Below, piece after piece: positions 8,292-17,087 of a DNA stretch of 64,000 nt (position 1 is the first letter of the stretch; each line of letters starts with the position of its first letter). A model generated the notes under the pieces. The model was not told the DNA's origin. It saw nothing but the letters and a program-made list of their open reading frames with translations, and made no database searches. The position numbers and the translations under genes are program-made. Location of the stretch: the NCBI RefSeq assembly GCF_009905215.1, contig NZ_CP047593.1, positions 744,001-808,000 of the forward strand. The letters run 5' to 3'. The DNA comes from Tichowtungia aerotolerans. GTDB lineage: Bacteria > Verrucomicrobiota > Kiritimatiellia > Kiritimatiellales > Tichowtungiaceae.

Positions 8292-8636
8292 TTCCAACCT
8301 CTGGAAGAAGCTTAGTTGGTCAAGTTGGTCAAGTCAAGCGACGCGCCGATGGCGCTCTGCTATCAGTCAACCCTTCTTCACGTCAATGATGTGCCCGAAA
8401 CAGAAGCATCTTGACGCCTGCCAAATCTGCAATAGAATCCTGCTTGCTGAGACAATATACAATTTACACGCCGGAGCACGTTAGCTTCGGAACGGAATTT
8501 TTGAGGATTCCGAATATAACCGGGATCAGGAAAGTCCGGTCGCATAAACCGACTGAACTCCTGCTCTCTTTCGGGTTACAGGGAAAGAAAATACACGCCG
8601 CTTACAACGTATCTGAATACGATAGAAGGAGGCCCT
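8292..8636. other. Intergenic region upstream of vapB and the FAD oxidase gene
   Basis: About 345 bases with no convincing gene. It separates two divergent units and must hold both promoters, though no strong -35/-10 pair stands out. A short tandem repeat of ttggtcaag lies at about 8312-8337. A plus-strand frame at 8411-8665 runs into the next gene and has no family features, so it was not called. AGAAGGAGG directly precedes the 8637 start. Confidence 0.6.
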
Positions 8637-10022
8637 ATGAACCCGCCGCAAAAAACAGCCATTGAGTCATTCAAGGCTCAATTCCATGGTGAGATCGTTC
8701 TTCCGGATGACGCAGACTATGATGAAGTCCGCCAAATCTGGAATGCCATGATCGACCGGCGCCCCGCAATGATCGCCCGGTGCACATCGCCGGACGACGT
8801 TGTCTCGGCCGTCCAGTTCGCAAAAACAAACAAACTGCTCGTTTCGGTCCGGGGAGCCGGTCACAACATTGCCGGCAATGCCATTTGCGATGACGGCATG
8901 ATGATTGACCTTTCGCCGATGAAAAAGGTCAATATTGATCCGAACAACCGAACCGCCACGGTCGAGCCGGGCTGTACCCTCGCCGATTTTGATGCGTCCG
9001 CGCAAAAGCACGGCCTCGCAACGCCGGTGGGGATCAACTCAACAACCGGTATTGCAGGCCTGACGCTCGGCGGTGGCTTCGGATGGCTCAGCCGCAAGTA
9101 CGGTATGACCGTAGACAACCTGCTTTCCGCCGAGGTTGTCACGGCGGATGGCCGTCAGCTGCATGCCTGCGAAACGGAAAATAATGACCTGTTCTGGGGG
9201 CTGCGCGGAGGAGGCGGCAACTTTGGAATTATCACGCGCTTTGAGTTCCAGCTTCATCCCATCGGTCCGGATGTGCTCAGCGGTCTGATTGTGTTTCCGT
9301 TCAAGGAAGCAAAATCGGTTCTCACGCAGTTTGCACAGTTTACAAAAACCATGCCGGAGGAACTCAATGTCTGGGCCATCGCCCGAAAAGCCCCTCCGTT
9401 ACCCTTCCTGCCGGAAGACGTTCACGGAAAAGAAGTGGTGGTGTTCGCCCTGTTCTACGCCGGGGATCCGGCGGAGGGAGAAAAGCAGATTGAACCTCTG
9501 CGCAGTTTTGGGACTGTGTGCGGCGAGTTTGTCGGCACCCAGCCATACGTCAACTGGCAGCAGGCATTTGATCCGCTGCTGACGCCGGGGGCCCGCAACT
9601 ACTGGAAATCTCATAATTTCCTGCAGATTGAGGAACGCACCATTGATGCAGCCATCGAATATGCAGGGAAGCTGCCGACGCCGCAGTGTGAAATCTTCAT
9701 TGCATCCATTGGCTGCCAAACAACGCGGATCGCACCTGACGCAATGGCATACTCAAGCCGTGATGCCAACTATGTCATGAATGTTCACGCCCGCTGGGAA
9801 TCCCCGGAAGAGGACAAACAATGCGTCCAATGGGCACGCGATTTCTTCGCGAAAACGCTGCCGTTTGCCAGCGGAGGCGCGTACGTCAACTTTATGACCC
9901 AGGAAGAAACCGACCGGATTGCACGAGCCTACGGGACGACCTATGACCGGCTCGTAAGGCTTAAAAACAAGTACGACCCGGACAACTTCTTCCGGATGAA
10001 CCAGAATATCAAACCCACCTGA
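8637..10022 (+). CDS. FAD-linked oxidase, berberine-bridge-enzyme (BBE) type
   Basis: 461 residues. It has an FAD-binding PCMH domain (about 40-210) with the R-G-A-G-H-N motif near 70, whose His is the usual covalent FAD attachment site. Further motifs are G-L-T-L-G-G-G-F-G-W and L-R-G-G-G-G-N-F-G. It ends with the BBE C-terminal signature Y-D-P-D-N-F-F-R-M-N-Q-N-I. The second covalent ligand (Cys in bicovalent enzymes) seems replaced in the G-I-N-S-T-T-G segment, so FAD is probably bound through His only. Such enzymes oxidise sugars, alcohols or secondary metabolites with O2. The substrate is unknown and no pathway partner is adjacent. An AGAAGGAGG site supports the start, and a terminator follows the stop. 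Confidence 0.9.
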   Translation: MNPPQKTAIESFKAQFHGEIVLPDDADYDEVRQIWNAMIDRRPAMIARCTSPDDVVSAVQFAKTNKLLVSVRGAGHNIAGNAICDDGMMIDLSPMKKVNIDPNNRTATVEPGCTLADFDASAQKHGLATPVGINSTTGIAGLTLGGGFGWLSRKYGMTVDNLLSAEVVTADGRQLHACETENNDLFWGLRGGGGNFGIITRFEFQLHPIGPDVLSGLIVFPFKEAKSVLTQFAQFTKTMPEELNVWAIARKAPPLPFLPEDVHGKEVVVFALFYAGDPAEGEKQIEPLRSFGTVCGEFVGTQPYVNWQQAFDPLLTPGARNYWKSHNFLQIEERTIDAAIEYAGKLPTPQCEIFIASIGCQTTRIAPDAMAYSSRDANYVMNVHARWESPEEDKQCVQWARDFFAKTLPFASGGAYVNFMTQEETDRIARAYGTTYDRLVRLKNKYDPDNFFRMNQNIKPT

Positions 10023-10028
10023 AAAATG

Positions 10029-10059
10029 AAAAGCGCCCCGAAAAGACAGGGCGCTTTTT
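10029..10059 (+). terminator. Rho-independent terminator after the BBE oxidase gene
   Basis: Stem AAAGCGCCC / GGGCGCTTT with loop cgaaaagaca, then a T-run. It starts 7 bases after the stop and also lies at the 3' end of convergent rph, so it may serve both. Confidence 0.85.
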
Positions 10060-10080
10060 AACAGCTCTATTCGGCTCGGC

Positions 10081-10854
10081 TTAGGCCTTCTGCGCCGCGA
10101 ACAACTGGTTGATGCCTTTTTCGGCCAAATCCATCATCTGGGTCATCTGCTCTTTGGTAAAGGGCTCTTCCTCGGCGGTACCCTGCACTTCAACAAGACG
10201 GCCGGATGAGGTCATAACAACGTTCATATCGACTTCGGCTTTGGAGTCTTCGAAATAGCAGAGGTCGAGCAACGGCGTTTCTTTGTAGATTCCGACGCTG
10301 ATGGCGGCGATGGCCTCTTTGATCGGATCTTCTTTGAGAAGTCCCTCTTTCATCAAGCGGTCAACAGCAAGGCGCAGGGCAACGTAACCGCCGGTGATGG
10401 ACGCCGTACGGGTTCCGCCGTCGGCCTGAATCACATCACAGTCTATCGTGACCTGGCGCTTGCCGAGCTTCTGCAGATCAACCACCGCGCGCAGCGCGCG
10501 GCCGATCAGGCGCTGAATTTCCATCGTGCGTCCGCCGACCCGGCCGGTTTCGCGACGAAAGCGGTCAGAGGTGGCGCTCGGAAGCATGCCGTACTCGCAG
10601 GTGAGCCAGCCACCGGGCACGTTGTCGCGCCGCATCCACGGCGGAACACTCTCATCCACGCTGACCGCGCAGATAACTTTGGTGTTGCCCATTTCAACCA
10701 GCACCGAGGCTTTGGCGTTGATCGTGAAATCGCGGGTGAATTTTACAGAGCGCATTTCGTCCGGCGCGCGACCGTCGTATCGTTTTTCTTCCACGTTGAT
10801 GAATTCCTCGAGGTTGATTCCGTTTTCGATTTTGTTAAAAGGTTTTTTGCTCAT
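10081..10854 (-). CDS. rph: Ribonuclease PH
   Basis: 257 residues from the ATG at 10854 (MSKKPFNKIE). A start at 10920 would add 22 unlikely residues. Family signatures are present: R-x-D-G-R (Y-D-G-R-A near 30), M-G-N-T-K-V, the long G-R-V-G-G-R-T-M-E-I-Q-R-L-I-G-R-A-L-R-type block, D-C-D-V-I-Q-A-D-G-G-T-R-T-A-S, and the acidic segment K-A-E-V-D-M-N. It removes the 3' tails of tRNA precursors by phosphorolysis and degrades structured RNA. It stands alone, convergent with the BBE oxidase gene. Confidence 0.97.
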   Translation of the reverse strand: MSKKPFNKIENGINLEEFINVEEKRYDGRAPDEMRSVKFTRDFTINAKASVLVEMGNTKVICAVSVDESVPPWMRRDNVPGGWLTCEYGMLPSATSDRFRRETGRVGGRTMEIQRLIGRALRAVVDLQKLGKRQVTIDCDVIQADGGTRTASITGGYVALRLAVDRLMKEGLLKEDPIKEAIAAISVGIYKETPLLDLCYFEDSKAEVDMNVVMTSSGRLVEVQGTAEEEPFTKEQMTQMMDLAEKGINQLFAAQKA

Positions 10855-11018
10855 AAGGCCGCCGATTATGCGAAACCACCCCCTGATTGCAACGGGAAAA
10901 CAGGTAAACCGCACGCTCATGCGCCGTCATGGCCTCAAAAACAATCTCCTAAATGTGATGAACAAAGTAGGTTATTATGTTATCAAAGACCGCGAAAGGG
11001 AAAGGAGATCCAGAAGTC

Positions 11019-11681
11019 ATGAAAAAAATTCAGATATCTGCGATGACAATGGCTGTGATGGTCCTCGGCGTACAGGCTGCGTGGAAGGTCCAGAGCGGTC
11101 CGGATGGAAGAATGGTGAACTACGGACCTACCTGCGCTCTCGAAAAAGGCCCGGACGGACGTATGGTCTGCGTTCCGGACGGGTGGAAAGCCGAGAACGG
11201 CCCCGACGGACGACTCATCGAAATCCCTCCGGGCGGACGCGGAGAATACGGCCCGGACGGACGCATGATTGCGGTCCCGGACGGCTGGAGCTTCCAAACC
11301 GGTCCCGATCAACGCGGCGTTGCCATTCCGCCCGGCGGAACCACTGTGGTTGGCCCCGACCAGCGGATGATTGCCGTGCCCAAAGGCTGGAACTACGAAA
11401 TAGGCTCAGACCAACGAGCGGTAGCCGCTCCGCCCGATGGAAAACTGATCAGCGGCGGAGACAACCGGCTGGCAGCGGTTCCCAAAGGATGGACCTATCG
11501 GGAAGGCGCTGACCGGCGCATTGTTGCCCTGCCGCCCGACAGTGAATACACGGAGGGCCCGGATGGCCATATTGTTCCGCAGCCGCCGGACGACTACCGG
11601 ACCGATGACTATATGATGTATTACTTCATCCTGCAGCTTCAGGCCATTACTGCGCTCGATGAAGCGGATGAACTGCAGTAG
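11019..11681 (+). CDS. Exported protein built of G-P-D-G-R / P-x-G-W repeats
   Basis: 220 residues from the ATG at 11019, which follows AAAGGAGA; the frame stays open to 10977. A signal peptide covers about residues 1-21 (ending VQAA). Residues about 25-195 are tandem units of roughly 18 residues with the pattern W-x4-G-P-D-x-R-x-(I/V)-x-x-P-(P/D)-x-G, in at least eight copies. They alternate between G-P-D-G-R-M and G-P-D-Q-R variants and degenerate toward the C-terminus. The tail (Y-M-M-Y-Y-F onward) is not repetitive. The regular Asp/Gly pattern could bind Ca or a carbohydrate, as in other short beta-type repeats; this is inference. I do not recognise the family. Confidence 0.75.
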   Translation: MKKIQISAMTMAVMVLGVQAAWKVQSGPDGRMVNYGPTCALEKGPDGRMVCVPDGWKAENGPDGRLIEIPPGGRGEYGPDGRMIAVPDGWSFQTGPDQRGVAIPPGGTTVVGPDQRMIAVPKGWNYEIGSDQRAVAAPPDGKLISGGDNRLAAVPKGWTYREGADRRIVALPPDSEYTEGPDGHIVPQPPDDYRTDDYMMYYFILQLQAITALDEADELQ

Positions 11682-11752
11682 AAACAAAACTCTCCTCTTG
11701 TGCATTGCCGCGGAAGGAGAGTTTCTGCACCTGCCAGGAAAAGGAGATTTGC

Positions 11753-12217
11753 ATGGGACTTGCCGGTGAACTGGAAAAGCTGAATGCACTGAAGCAGGCC
11801 GACGCGATTTCGGAAGAGGAATATCAGCAGGCCAAGGACGCCCTGCTGGAACAAAACCGCCCGCGAACACCTGCGGCGGCCGTACTGGACGTCAACACGT
11901 GGAGTGTGTTTCTTCACCTGTCACAGTTCCTGACCTACCTGCTTCCGCTGGCCGGAATCGTTGCGCCGATCATTCTATGGCAACTTAAAAAAGACGAATC
12001 CTCCATCATTGATCGGCACGGGAAAATTGTCCTCAACTGGATTCTCACCGAATTGATTCTTTTTCTGGTCGCGATTCCGCTCTGCTTTGTGCTGATTGGG
12101 GTGCCGCTGATCTTCATCATCTCTGTGGCAGCAATTGTTTTCCCAATCATCGGAACCATCAAAGCCGGCAACGGCGAAATCTGGCCCTACCCCTGCTCCA
12201 TCCGCTTTTTCAAATAA
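11753..12217 (+). CDS. DUF4870 membrane protein with N-terminal SHOCT-like segment
   Basis: 154 residues from the ATG at 11753, preceded by AAAAGGAGA. Residues about 3-30 (L-E-K-L-N-A-L-K...I-S-E-E-E-Y-Q-Q-A-K) match the SHOCT short-helix pattern. After a linker come three or four membrane helices of the DUF4870 (Tic20-like) fold, with the typical ILWQLKKDESSIIDRHGK segment between the first two. Function is unknown; such proteins are common in Gram-negative bacteria. It follows the repeat protein by about 70 bases and may share its transcript. Confidence 0.8.
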   Translation: MGLAGELEKLNALKQADAISEEEYQQAKDALLEQNRPRTPAAAVLDVNTWSVFLHLSQFLTYLLPLAGIVAPIILWQLKKDESSIIDRHGKIVLNWILTELILFLVAIPLCFVLIGVPLIFIISVAAIVFPIIGTIKAGNGEIWPYPCSIRFFK

Positions 12218-12380
12218 CCGGGTTTTCCAAAACTTGGGCCTATCGCATAGGAGCACACAGATTTCTTCCAATGTCTGGAAAACAAGAAACACAAACCAAC
12301 CGCCTCAAGCCCACACTCATAAAACTTTGCACTGAATATAAAATCTTGACATAAAAGTCGTGGTTTAAAGGAAGTTTATT

Positions 12381-13589
12381 ATGAGTGAATCGATACCCGT
12401 TCGCAGCTTTCCCTCCTATGAGGAAGCTCACAAAGCATCCGCCCAACTGGAAGCGGAAAACATTTCCGGAAAAATCATTAAAGAAAGCTCTGGTCTCTTT
12501 TTCAGCCTGCTGGTCGCAAAAGAATACTCTGAAAAAGCCGCCGGCCTGCTTGAAGATTCGGGATTTGAACCCCCAGCAGAAAAGCTCCGGGCCAAACCTG
12601 TCCCAACTGATACACCTCATGGGTTCCCGTTCAGCAGAGTTTCTGCGACAGCCGTCAGACAGGCGATGGAGAAAAAAAAGCGCGGGCTGATATCGAAGAT
12701 CCTAACCCTGGTTATCTCGCTTCTGATATTCGCCGGCGCGGGGCTTCTAACCGGCTCTCCGCTCAACCTGCTCATGCTCGTTCTGGTCCTTCTGATTCAT
12801 GAAACAGGTCATTGGATCGGGATGAAAATTTTCCGCTACAACGATGTCCAAATGTTCTTCATTCCGGGATTTGGCGCGGCGGTCTCCGGAGAAGCAGCTA
12901 CCCCCAGCGCTAAACACCAGGCCATTGTTTCATTACTGGGACCCGTTCCCGGCATTCTGATCGGAATTGCCTGCATTATCGGTTACGTTTTTTCAAAACA
13001 ACAAATTCTACTGAGAACGGCAGACATGTTTTTGCTGATCAACAGCTTCAACCTGCTGCCAATTTATCCTTTGGATGGCGGTCGGTTTCTGGAGGCTGTT
13101 CTGTTCTCAAGACACCCCAAAGCAGAAATCGGCTTCAAACTGGTTACGGCATTGGCAATAGGTTTTATCGCCTTCCAGTGGAAAAGCGCAGCCTTAGGAG
13201 TTCTGGCCTATATCTCAATTGTATCCCTGAAGCAGGTCAAAGATGTCGCGGAAGTATCTAAACAGCTTCGGGCGGAGGTCCCTCCGGACCGCATAGAGAC
13301 CCATCGCGAAATACCGGACCATTGGCTGAACCGGATCCTGTATGAACTGGACAAAAAACTGCCTGAGAACCAGAAAAGCCCGAGAGGATTTGCTTCTGCA
13401 GCACAAACCATCTGGAACCGAATCCATCTGCGCCATTGCTCAGCCAGAGCAACTGCGGGACTGACACTGATCTATCTGCTGTTTTTAGCGCCGTATACCG
13501 GAATTCTGGCATTAAACAAAATTGCGGCATCCATGCAGCAGGAAAAGAACTCTGCTCCCATGGGACAGCAAGCCACTGACAACCTCTGA
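12381..13589 (+). CDS. Site-2 protease family protein (peptidase M50)
   Basis: 402 residues. N-terminal residues about 5-65 form a soluble DUF2007-like domain. A membrane core follows, with zinc motif H-E-T-G-H (about 141-145) in the first catalytic helix and the third ligand motif N-L-L-P-I-Y-P-L-D-G-G-R near 225. This is the intramembrane metalloprotease pattern. A final helix lies near 360-380. Members cut membrane-anchored regulators such as anti-sigma factors. No PDZ domain is seen. No candidate substrate is adjacent, although the preceding gene also encodes a small membrane protein. GGAAG precedes the ATG. Confidence 0.88.
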   Translation: MSESIPVRSFPSYEEAHKASAQLEAENISGKIIKESSGLFFSLLVAKEYSEKAAGLLEDSGFEPPAEKLRAKPVPTDTPHGFPFSRVSATAVRQAMEKKKRGLISKILTLVISLLIFAGAGLLTGSPLNLLMLVLVLLIHETGHWIGMKIFRYNDVQMFFIPGFGAAVSGEAATPSAKHQAIVSLLGPVPGILIGIACIIGYVFSKQQILLRTADMFLLINSFNLLPIYPLDGGRFLEAVLFSRHPKAEIGFKLVTALAIGFIAFQWKSAALGVLAYISIVSLKQVKDVAEVSKQLRAEVPPDRIETHREIPDHWLNRILYELDKKLPENQKSPRGFASAAQTIWNRIHLRHCSARATAGLTLIYLLFLAPYTGILALNKIAASMQQEKNSAPMGQQATDNL

Positions 13590-13689
13590 ACATAGCTTTT
13601 GATCCAGTCCCGGCCCTCTTTGAGAACACAAACAAATTTGCGTGCCCCGCTCACATCTGTTAGAACCTTCCCCCGAACGGAGAAAATTT

Positions 13690-14502
13690 ATGAGCATTAA
13701 AGTGGTTATTCAAGGCGCGGCGGGTCGCATGGGCAAAACGCTGATTCGCTGCATTCAGGAACAAAAAGTGACCGGACTCAAGCTGGTCGGCGCAATTGAT
13801 CTATGGGATGTTCCAGACATTGGAACAGATGCGGGCATTGCTGCAGGCACCAAAGAAGCCGGCGTTAAAATGAGCACCGACCTTGCCGCCGCTGCACCGG
13901 ATGCAGATGTCATTATTGATTTCACCTCTCACTTCGGAACCTCCGGCAACGCCGAGCGCGTCGCTGAATGGGGAACCGCATGGGTGATCGGCACAACCGG
14001 TCTTTCCGACGAGGAACTCGCCGAAATACACAAAGCCTCTGAAAAAGTTCCGGTCGTTATGGCCGGCAACATGAGCCTCGGCATCAACCTGCTCTGCAAT
14101 CTGGTAAAAGAAGCCGCCAAAGCGCTGCATGCCAAAGGCTATGACATCGAAGTGATCGAACGCCATCACAACCAGAAAGCCGACTCACCGAGCGGAACCG
14201 CGCTGATGCTCGGACAGGCCGCTGCCGACGGCGCGGGCCTCGACCTGAAAAAATCGCAGATGGACGGACGAACCGGTCATCCTGGCGCACGCACAAAAGA
14301 AGAGATCGGCTTCCATGCCGTACGCGGCGGCGACATCGTCGGCGACCACACGGTTCTGATGGCCGGCACCGGCGAAATGATCGAACTCTCTCACCGGGCA
14401 ACCAGCCGCGAAACCTTCGCAATCGGCGCACTCAACGCCGGGAAATGGGTAGTCGGCCAGAAACCCGGGCTCTATAACATGAAAAACGTGCTCGGGCTGT
14501 AA
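13690..14502 (+). CDS. dapB: 4-hydroxy-tetrahydrodipicolinate reductase
   Basis: 270 residues from the ATG at 13690 (GGAG 8 bases upstream); an upstream start at 13642 is unlikely. The Rossmann motif is V-I-Q-G-A-A-G-R-M-G (about 4-14). The substrate-binding signature E-R-H-H-N-Q-K-A-D-S-P-S-G-T-A is near 160. It makes tetrahydrodipicolinate in the lysine/meso-diaminopimelate pathway, needed for peptidoglycan. The two dapA-like genes at 47-49 kb are far away in a catabolic cluster and are probably not its partners. The coding sequence contains a one-mismatch palindrome (13811-13825). Confidence 0.97.
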   Translation: MSIKVVIQGAAGRMGKTLIRCIQEQKVTGLKLVGAIDLWDVPDIGTDAGIAAGTKEAGVKMSTDLAAAAPDADVIIDFTSHFGTSGNAERVAEWGTAWVIGTTGLSDEELAEIHKASEKVPVVMAGNMSLGINLLCNLVKEAAKALHAKGYDIEVIERHHNQKADSPSGTALMLGQAAADGAGLDLKKSQMDGRTGHPGARTKEEIGFHAVRGGDIVGDHTVLMAGTGEMIELSHRATSRETFAIGALNAGKWVVGQKPGLYNMKNVLGL

Positions 14503-14529
14503 TATCAGTCGCAGCAACATTTGAGCAGA

Positions 14530-14562
14530 AACTGCAGCCGCAAAAACGGCTGCAGTTTTTTA
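14530..14562 (+). terminator. Rho-independent terminator of dapB
   Basis: Stem AACTGCAGCCG / CGGCTGCAGTT with loop caaaaa and a following T-run, 28 bases after the dapB stop. Confidence 0.88.
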
Positions 14563-14767
14563 TTACCGACGGACTCTACACTCCATAGCTGTACCCAGAG
14601 GCCGCCCGACGCAAGAACAGAGTTTTATGGAGGATCCCAAAACGAAAGTGCGAAAGATTCTGGACACTACCCATAACGGAATCTCCTTTTGGTAGTTGTT
14701 TCTCACAAAAGCAAGATACCAAAAATTCCGTTATGACTCCTCGTCCCCCGGAAATGGGTCATGAACC
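14563..14767. other. Intergenic region with an inverted repeat between dapB and glnN ends
   Basis: No gene is seen. It contains an exact 11-bp inverted repeat, cataacggaat (14672-14682) with attccgttatg (14725-14735). An inner 8-bp pair lies within it, ttttggta (14687-14694) with taccaaaa (14717-14724). Together these could form a hairpin of about 19 pairs with one bulge. It lies between two ordinary terminators, so termination does not explain it. Confidence 0.6.
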
Positions 14768-14798
14768 AAAAAAAGCCCCTTGCTTCTGCAAGAGGCTT
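14768..14798 (-). terminator. Rho-independent terminator of glnN
   Basis: On the minus strand AAGCCTCTTGC-agaa-GCAAGGGGCTT is followed by a T-run; one mismatch in the stem. It starts 22 bases beyond the glnN stop. Confidence 0.85.
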
Positions 14799-14820
14799 CA
14801 GGCGATACATTCTTCATAAA

Positions 14821-16854
14821 TCAGATGAAGAGCATATCGGTGTAGCTCGGGAGCGGCCAAAGATCAGCCGGAACAATGGCTTCGAGAGCATCTGCTGCTG
14901 CACGAACTTCGTTCATGGCTGCAATCTTTGCTTTTTCACCTTCTGCAGCTTCGAGTACAGCAATGCCTGCAACGAGCTTCTCCAGGAGAACGGACATTTC
15001 ATCAGTAACTCCTTTCACGGCGGAAACTGCGGAATACTCAGTGATTGCAGTAACTGCGGCAGGGATGATCATCGTTTTAGCGATATCAGCAGTAACACCC
15101 GCCTCGATCGCAATCAGCGTATCGTACGCTTCGGTGTAGCTGTTGTAACGAGACTCGAGCTCTTGGTTGCTCAGAACACCGTATTTGGAGAACAGAGCTT
15201 TAGCTTTATCTGTTGTCAGCGCTTCCAGAGCAGCTTCGGTATCAACGAGATTGGGAAGACCGCGCCTGGCAGCTTCCTCAAGCCATTCGGCGGTGTATCC
15301 GTCGCCATCGAAGAGAATGCGTTTGTGCTCTTTAATGATCTCCGCAAGGATATCCTGCAACGCAGCATTGAATTCGGCACCCCCAGCAACAGCAGTTTCG
15401 AGCCTGGTGCAGATGTAGTCGAAGGCTTCTGCCACGATCGTGTTGAGCACAACATTTGCACCGGCAGCACTCTGGTTAGAACCAACAGCACGGAACTCAA
15501 AACGGTTGCCAGTGAAAGCAAACGGAGAAGTACGGTTCCGGTCGGTATTGCCACGCGGCAGTTTCGGAAGATTGTCAACGCCCAATTCAATATGGCCGCC
15601 ATCCTTGGAGCTGCTGGCGCCGCCGGCCTCGATCTGCTCGACAATGTCGGTCAGGCAGTCGCCAAGAAAGATGGAAACAACGGCCGGAGGAGCCTCATTG
15701 GCACCGAGACGGTGATCATTACCGGCGGATGCAACAGAAGCACGCAGAAGATCAGCGTGAGTGTCAACTGCTTTCATCAGCGCACAGATAATGGTCATGA
15801 ACTTGGCGTTGGCGTGCGGAGTGTCTCCGGGCTTCAGCCAGTTTTTACCATCCGGCCCCATGATGGACCAGTTGTTGTGCTTGCCGGATCCATTGACGCC
15901 GGCAAACGGTTTTTCGTGCAGCAAGCAAATGAATCCATGCTTCTCGGCGGTGGTACGAAGCACTTCCATGGTAATCATATTGTGGTCAACAGAAACGTTA
16001 AGGGATTCGAAGACCGGAGCGATTTCAAACTGGGCAGGACACACCTCATTATGACGGGTTTTAGCCGGAACGCCGAGTTTCCAGAGCTCTGCGTCAAGAT
16101 CAGCCATGAAGGCAGCAACGCGAGACTTAATGGATCCAAAGTAATGGTCATCGAGTTGCTGGTCTTTGTTGGCAGGCTTGCCAAAGAGTGTACGACCAGT
16201 CTGGATAAGGTCGGGGCGGGCTGCATAAAGCTCTTCATCGAGGAGGAAGTATTCCTGCTCGGATCCGAGAGTCGCGATGGCCATCTTATCGCCGCAGTCG
16301 ATACCAAAGAGTTTACCAAGACGAACGGTCTGTTCAGAAAGAGCCTTCATGGAACGAAGCAGCGGAACTTTTTTGTCGAGGGCTTCACCGTGATACCCGC
16401 AAAAAACAGTCGGAATACAGAGCGTTGCCGCGCCGGCGCCGTCGTATTTGATGAAAGCCGGGCTGGTCGGGTCCCAACCTGTATAACCGCGAGCCTCGAA
16501 GGTAGCACGCAGTCCGCCAGAAGGGAAAGAAGAGGCATCCGGCTCACCCTGAATAAGTTCGTCCCCGGAGAACTGCGTTACAATGCCGCCTTTGAAATCA
16601 GGAAAGATGAAAGAGTCGTGTTTTTCAGCAGTAGCGCCGGTCAGCGGCTGAAACCAGTGAGTGTAGTGAGTCGCGCCTTTTTCCATGGCCCACTCTTTCA
16701 TCGCTTCAGCAACTTCATCCGCAATTCCTGCATCCAGCGGCTTGCCGGTATTAATGGTTTCTTCAAGGGATTTAAATGTTGATTCCGAAAGACGCTCACG
16801 CATCACTCTCGGCCCAAACACATTTTCTCCGAACAGCTCTGTTGTATTTGCCAT
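14821..16854 (-). CDS. glnN: Type III glutamine synthetase
   Basis: 677 residues. It belongs to the long GSIII class (about 700-730) rather than the 470-residue GSI. Recognisable blocks are the N-terminal [23 protein letters not shown], the ATP/glutamate site [10 protein letters not shown] (near 340) and L-G-A-N-E-A-P-P. It joins ammonia to glutamate using ATP in the cytoplasm. GSIII is typical of Bacteroidetes, cyanobacteria and PVC bacteria and supports the assignment of the host. The start is preceded by AAGGAGAAG. A candidate sigma-54 promoter lies about 90 bases upstream, consistent with nitrogen control. Confidence 0.97.
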   Translation of the reverse strand: MANTTELFGENVFGPRVMRERLSESTFKSLEETINTGKPLDAGIADEVAEAMKEWAMEKGATHYTHWFQPLTGATAEKHDSFIFPDFKGGIVTQFSGDELIQGEPDASSFPSGGLRATFEARGYTGWDPTSPAFIKYDGAGAATLCIPTVFCGYHGEALDKKVPLLRSMKALSEQTVRLGKLFGIDCGDKMAIATLGSEQEYFLLDEELYAARPDLIQTGRTLFGKPANKDQQLDDHYFGSIKSRVAAFMADLDAELWKLGVPAKTRHNEVCPAQFEIAPVFESLNVSVDHNMITMEVLRTTAEKHGFICLLHEKPFAGVNGSGKHNNWSIMGPDGKNWLKPGDTPHANAKFMTIICALMKAVDTHADLLRASVASAGNDHRLGANEAPPAVVSIFLGDCLTDIVEQIEAGGASSSKDGGHIELGVDNLPKLPRGNTDRNRTSPFAFTGNRFEFRAVGSNQSAAGANVVLNTIVAEAFDYICTRLETAVAGGAEFNAALQDILAEIIKEHKRILFDGDGYTAEWLEEAARRGLPNLVDTEAALEALTTDKAKALFSKYGVLSNQELESRYNSYTEAYDTLIAIEAGVTADIAKTMIIPAAVTAITEYSAVSAVKGVTDEMSVLLEKLVAGIAVLEAAEGEKAKIAAMNEVRAAADALEAIVPADLWPLPSYTDMLFI

Positions 16855-16942
16855 GTTACTTCTCCTTGCGCTAAGCGCTTTCTCAATTCAGCTAAAGCAA
16901 TGACCTTCTTCCAATCGAATAAAGATCAGGTATTTATTTACA

Positions 16943-16956
16943 GCAGGACACATGCC
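16943..16956 (-). promoter_or_regulatory. Candidate sigma-54 (-24/-12) promoter of glnN
   Basis: On the minus strand, GG at 16956-16955 and GC at 16944-16943 are separated by exactly ten bases, in the context AGGCATGTGTCCTGCT (GGCA...TGC). This fits the -24/-12 layout and would give a leader of about 75 bases before glnN. The 16855-17087 gap contains no gene. Confidence 0.35.
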
Positions 16957-17087
16957 TCTTCGACCCATCGGAATAACGCAACGCATAAGATATTTATATG
17001 AAACGACTTACAAAACCAACACTCCACGAGACACTTGTTACACTCCGGAATAACAGTTACACAAATGTGCAAAACCGGGCAGCCTTG

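Noticed and set aside
8411-8665. 84-residue plus-strand frame upstream of the FAD oxidase
   Set aside because: It overlaps the oxidase start, has no family features and no good ribosome binding site; the oxidase start has a strong one.
14761-16782. Long plus-strand frame of 673 residues opposite glnN
   Set aside because: It is the antisense shadow of glnN, which matches the GSIII family end to end; the plus frame has no recognisable domain.
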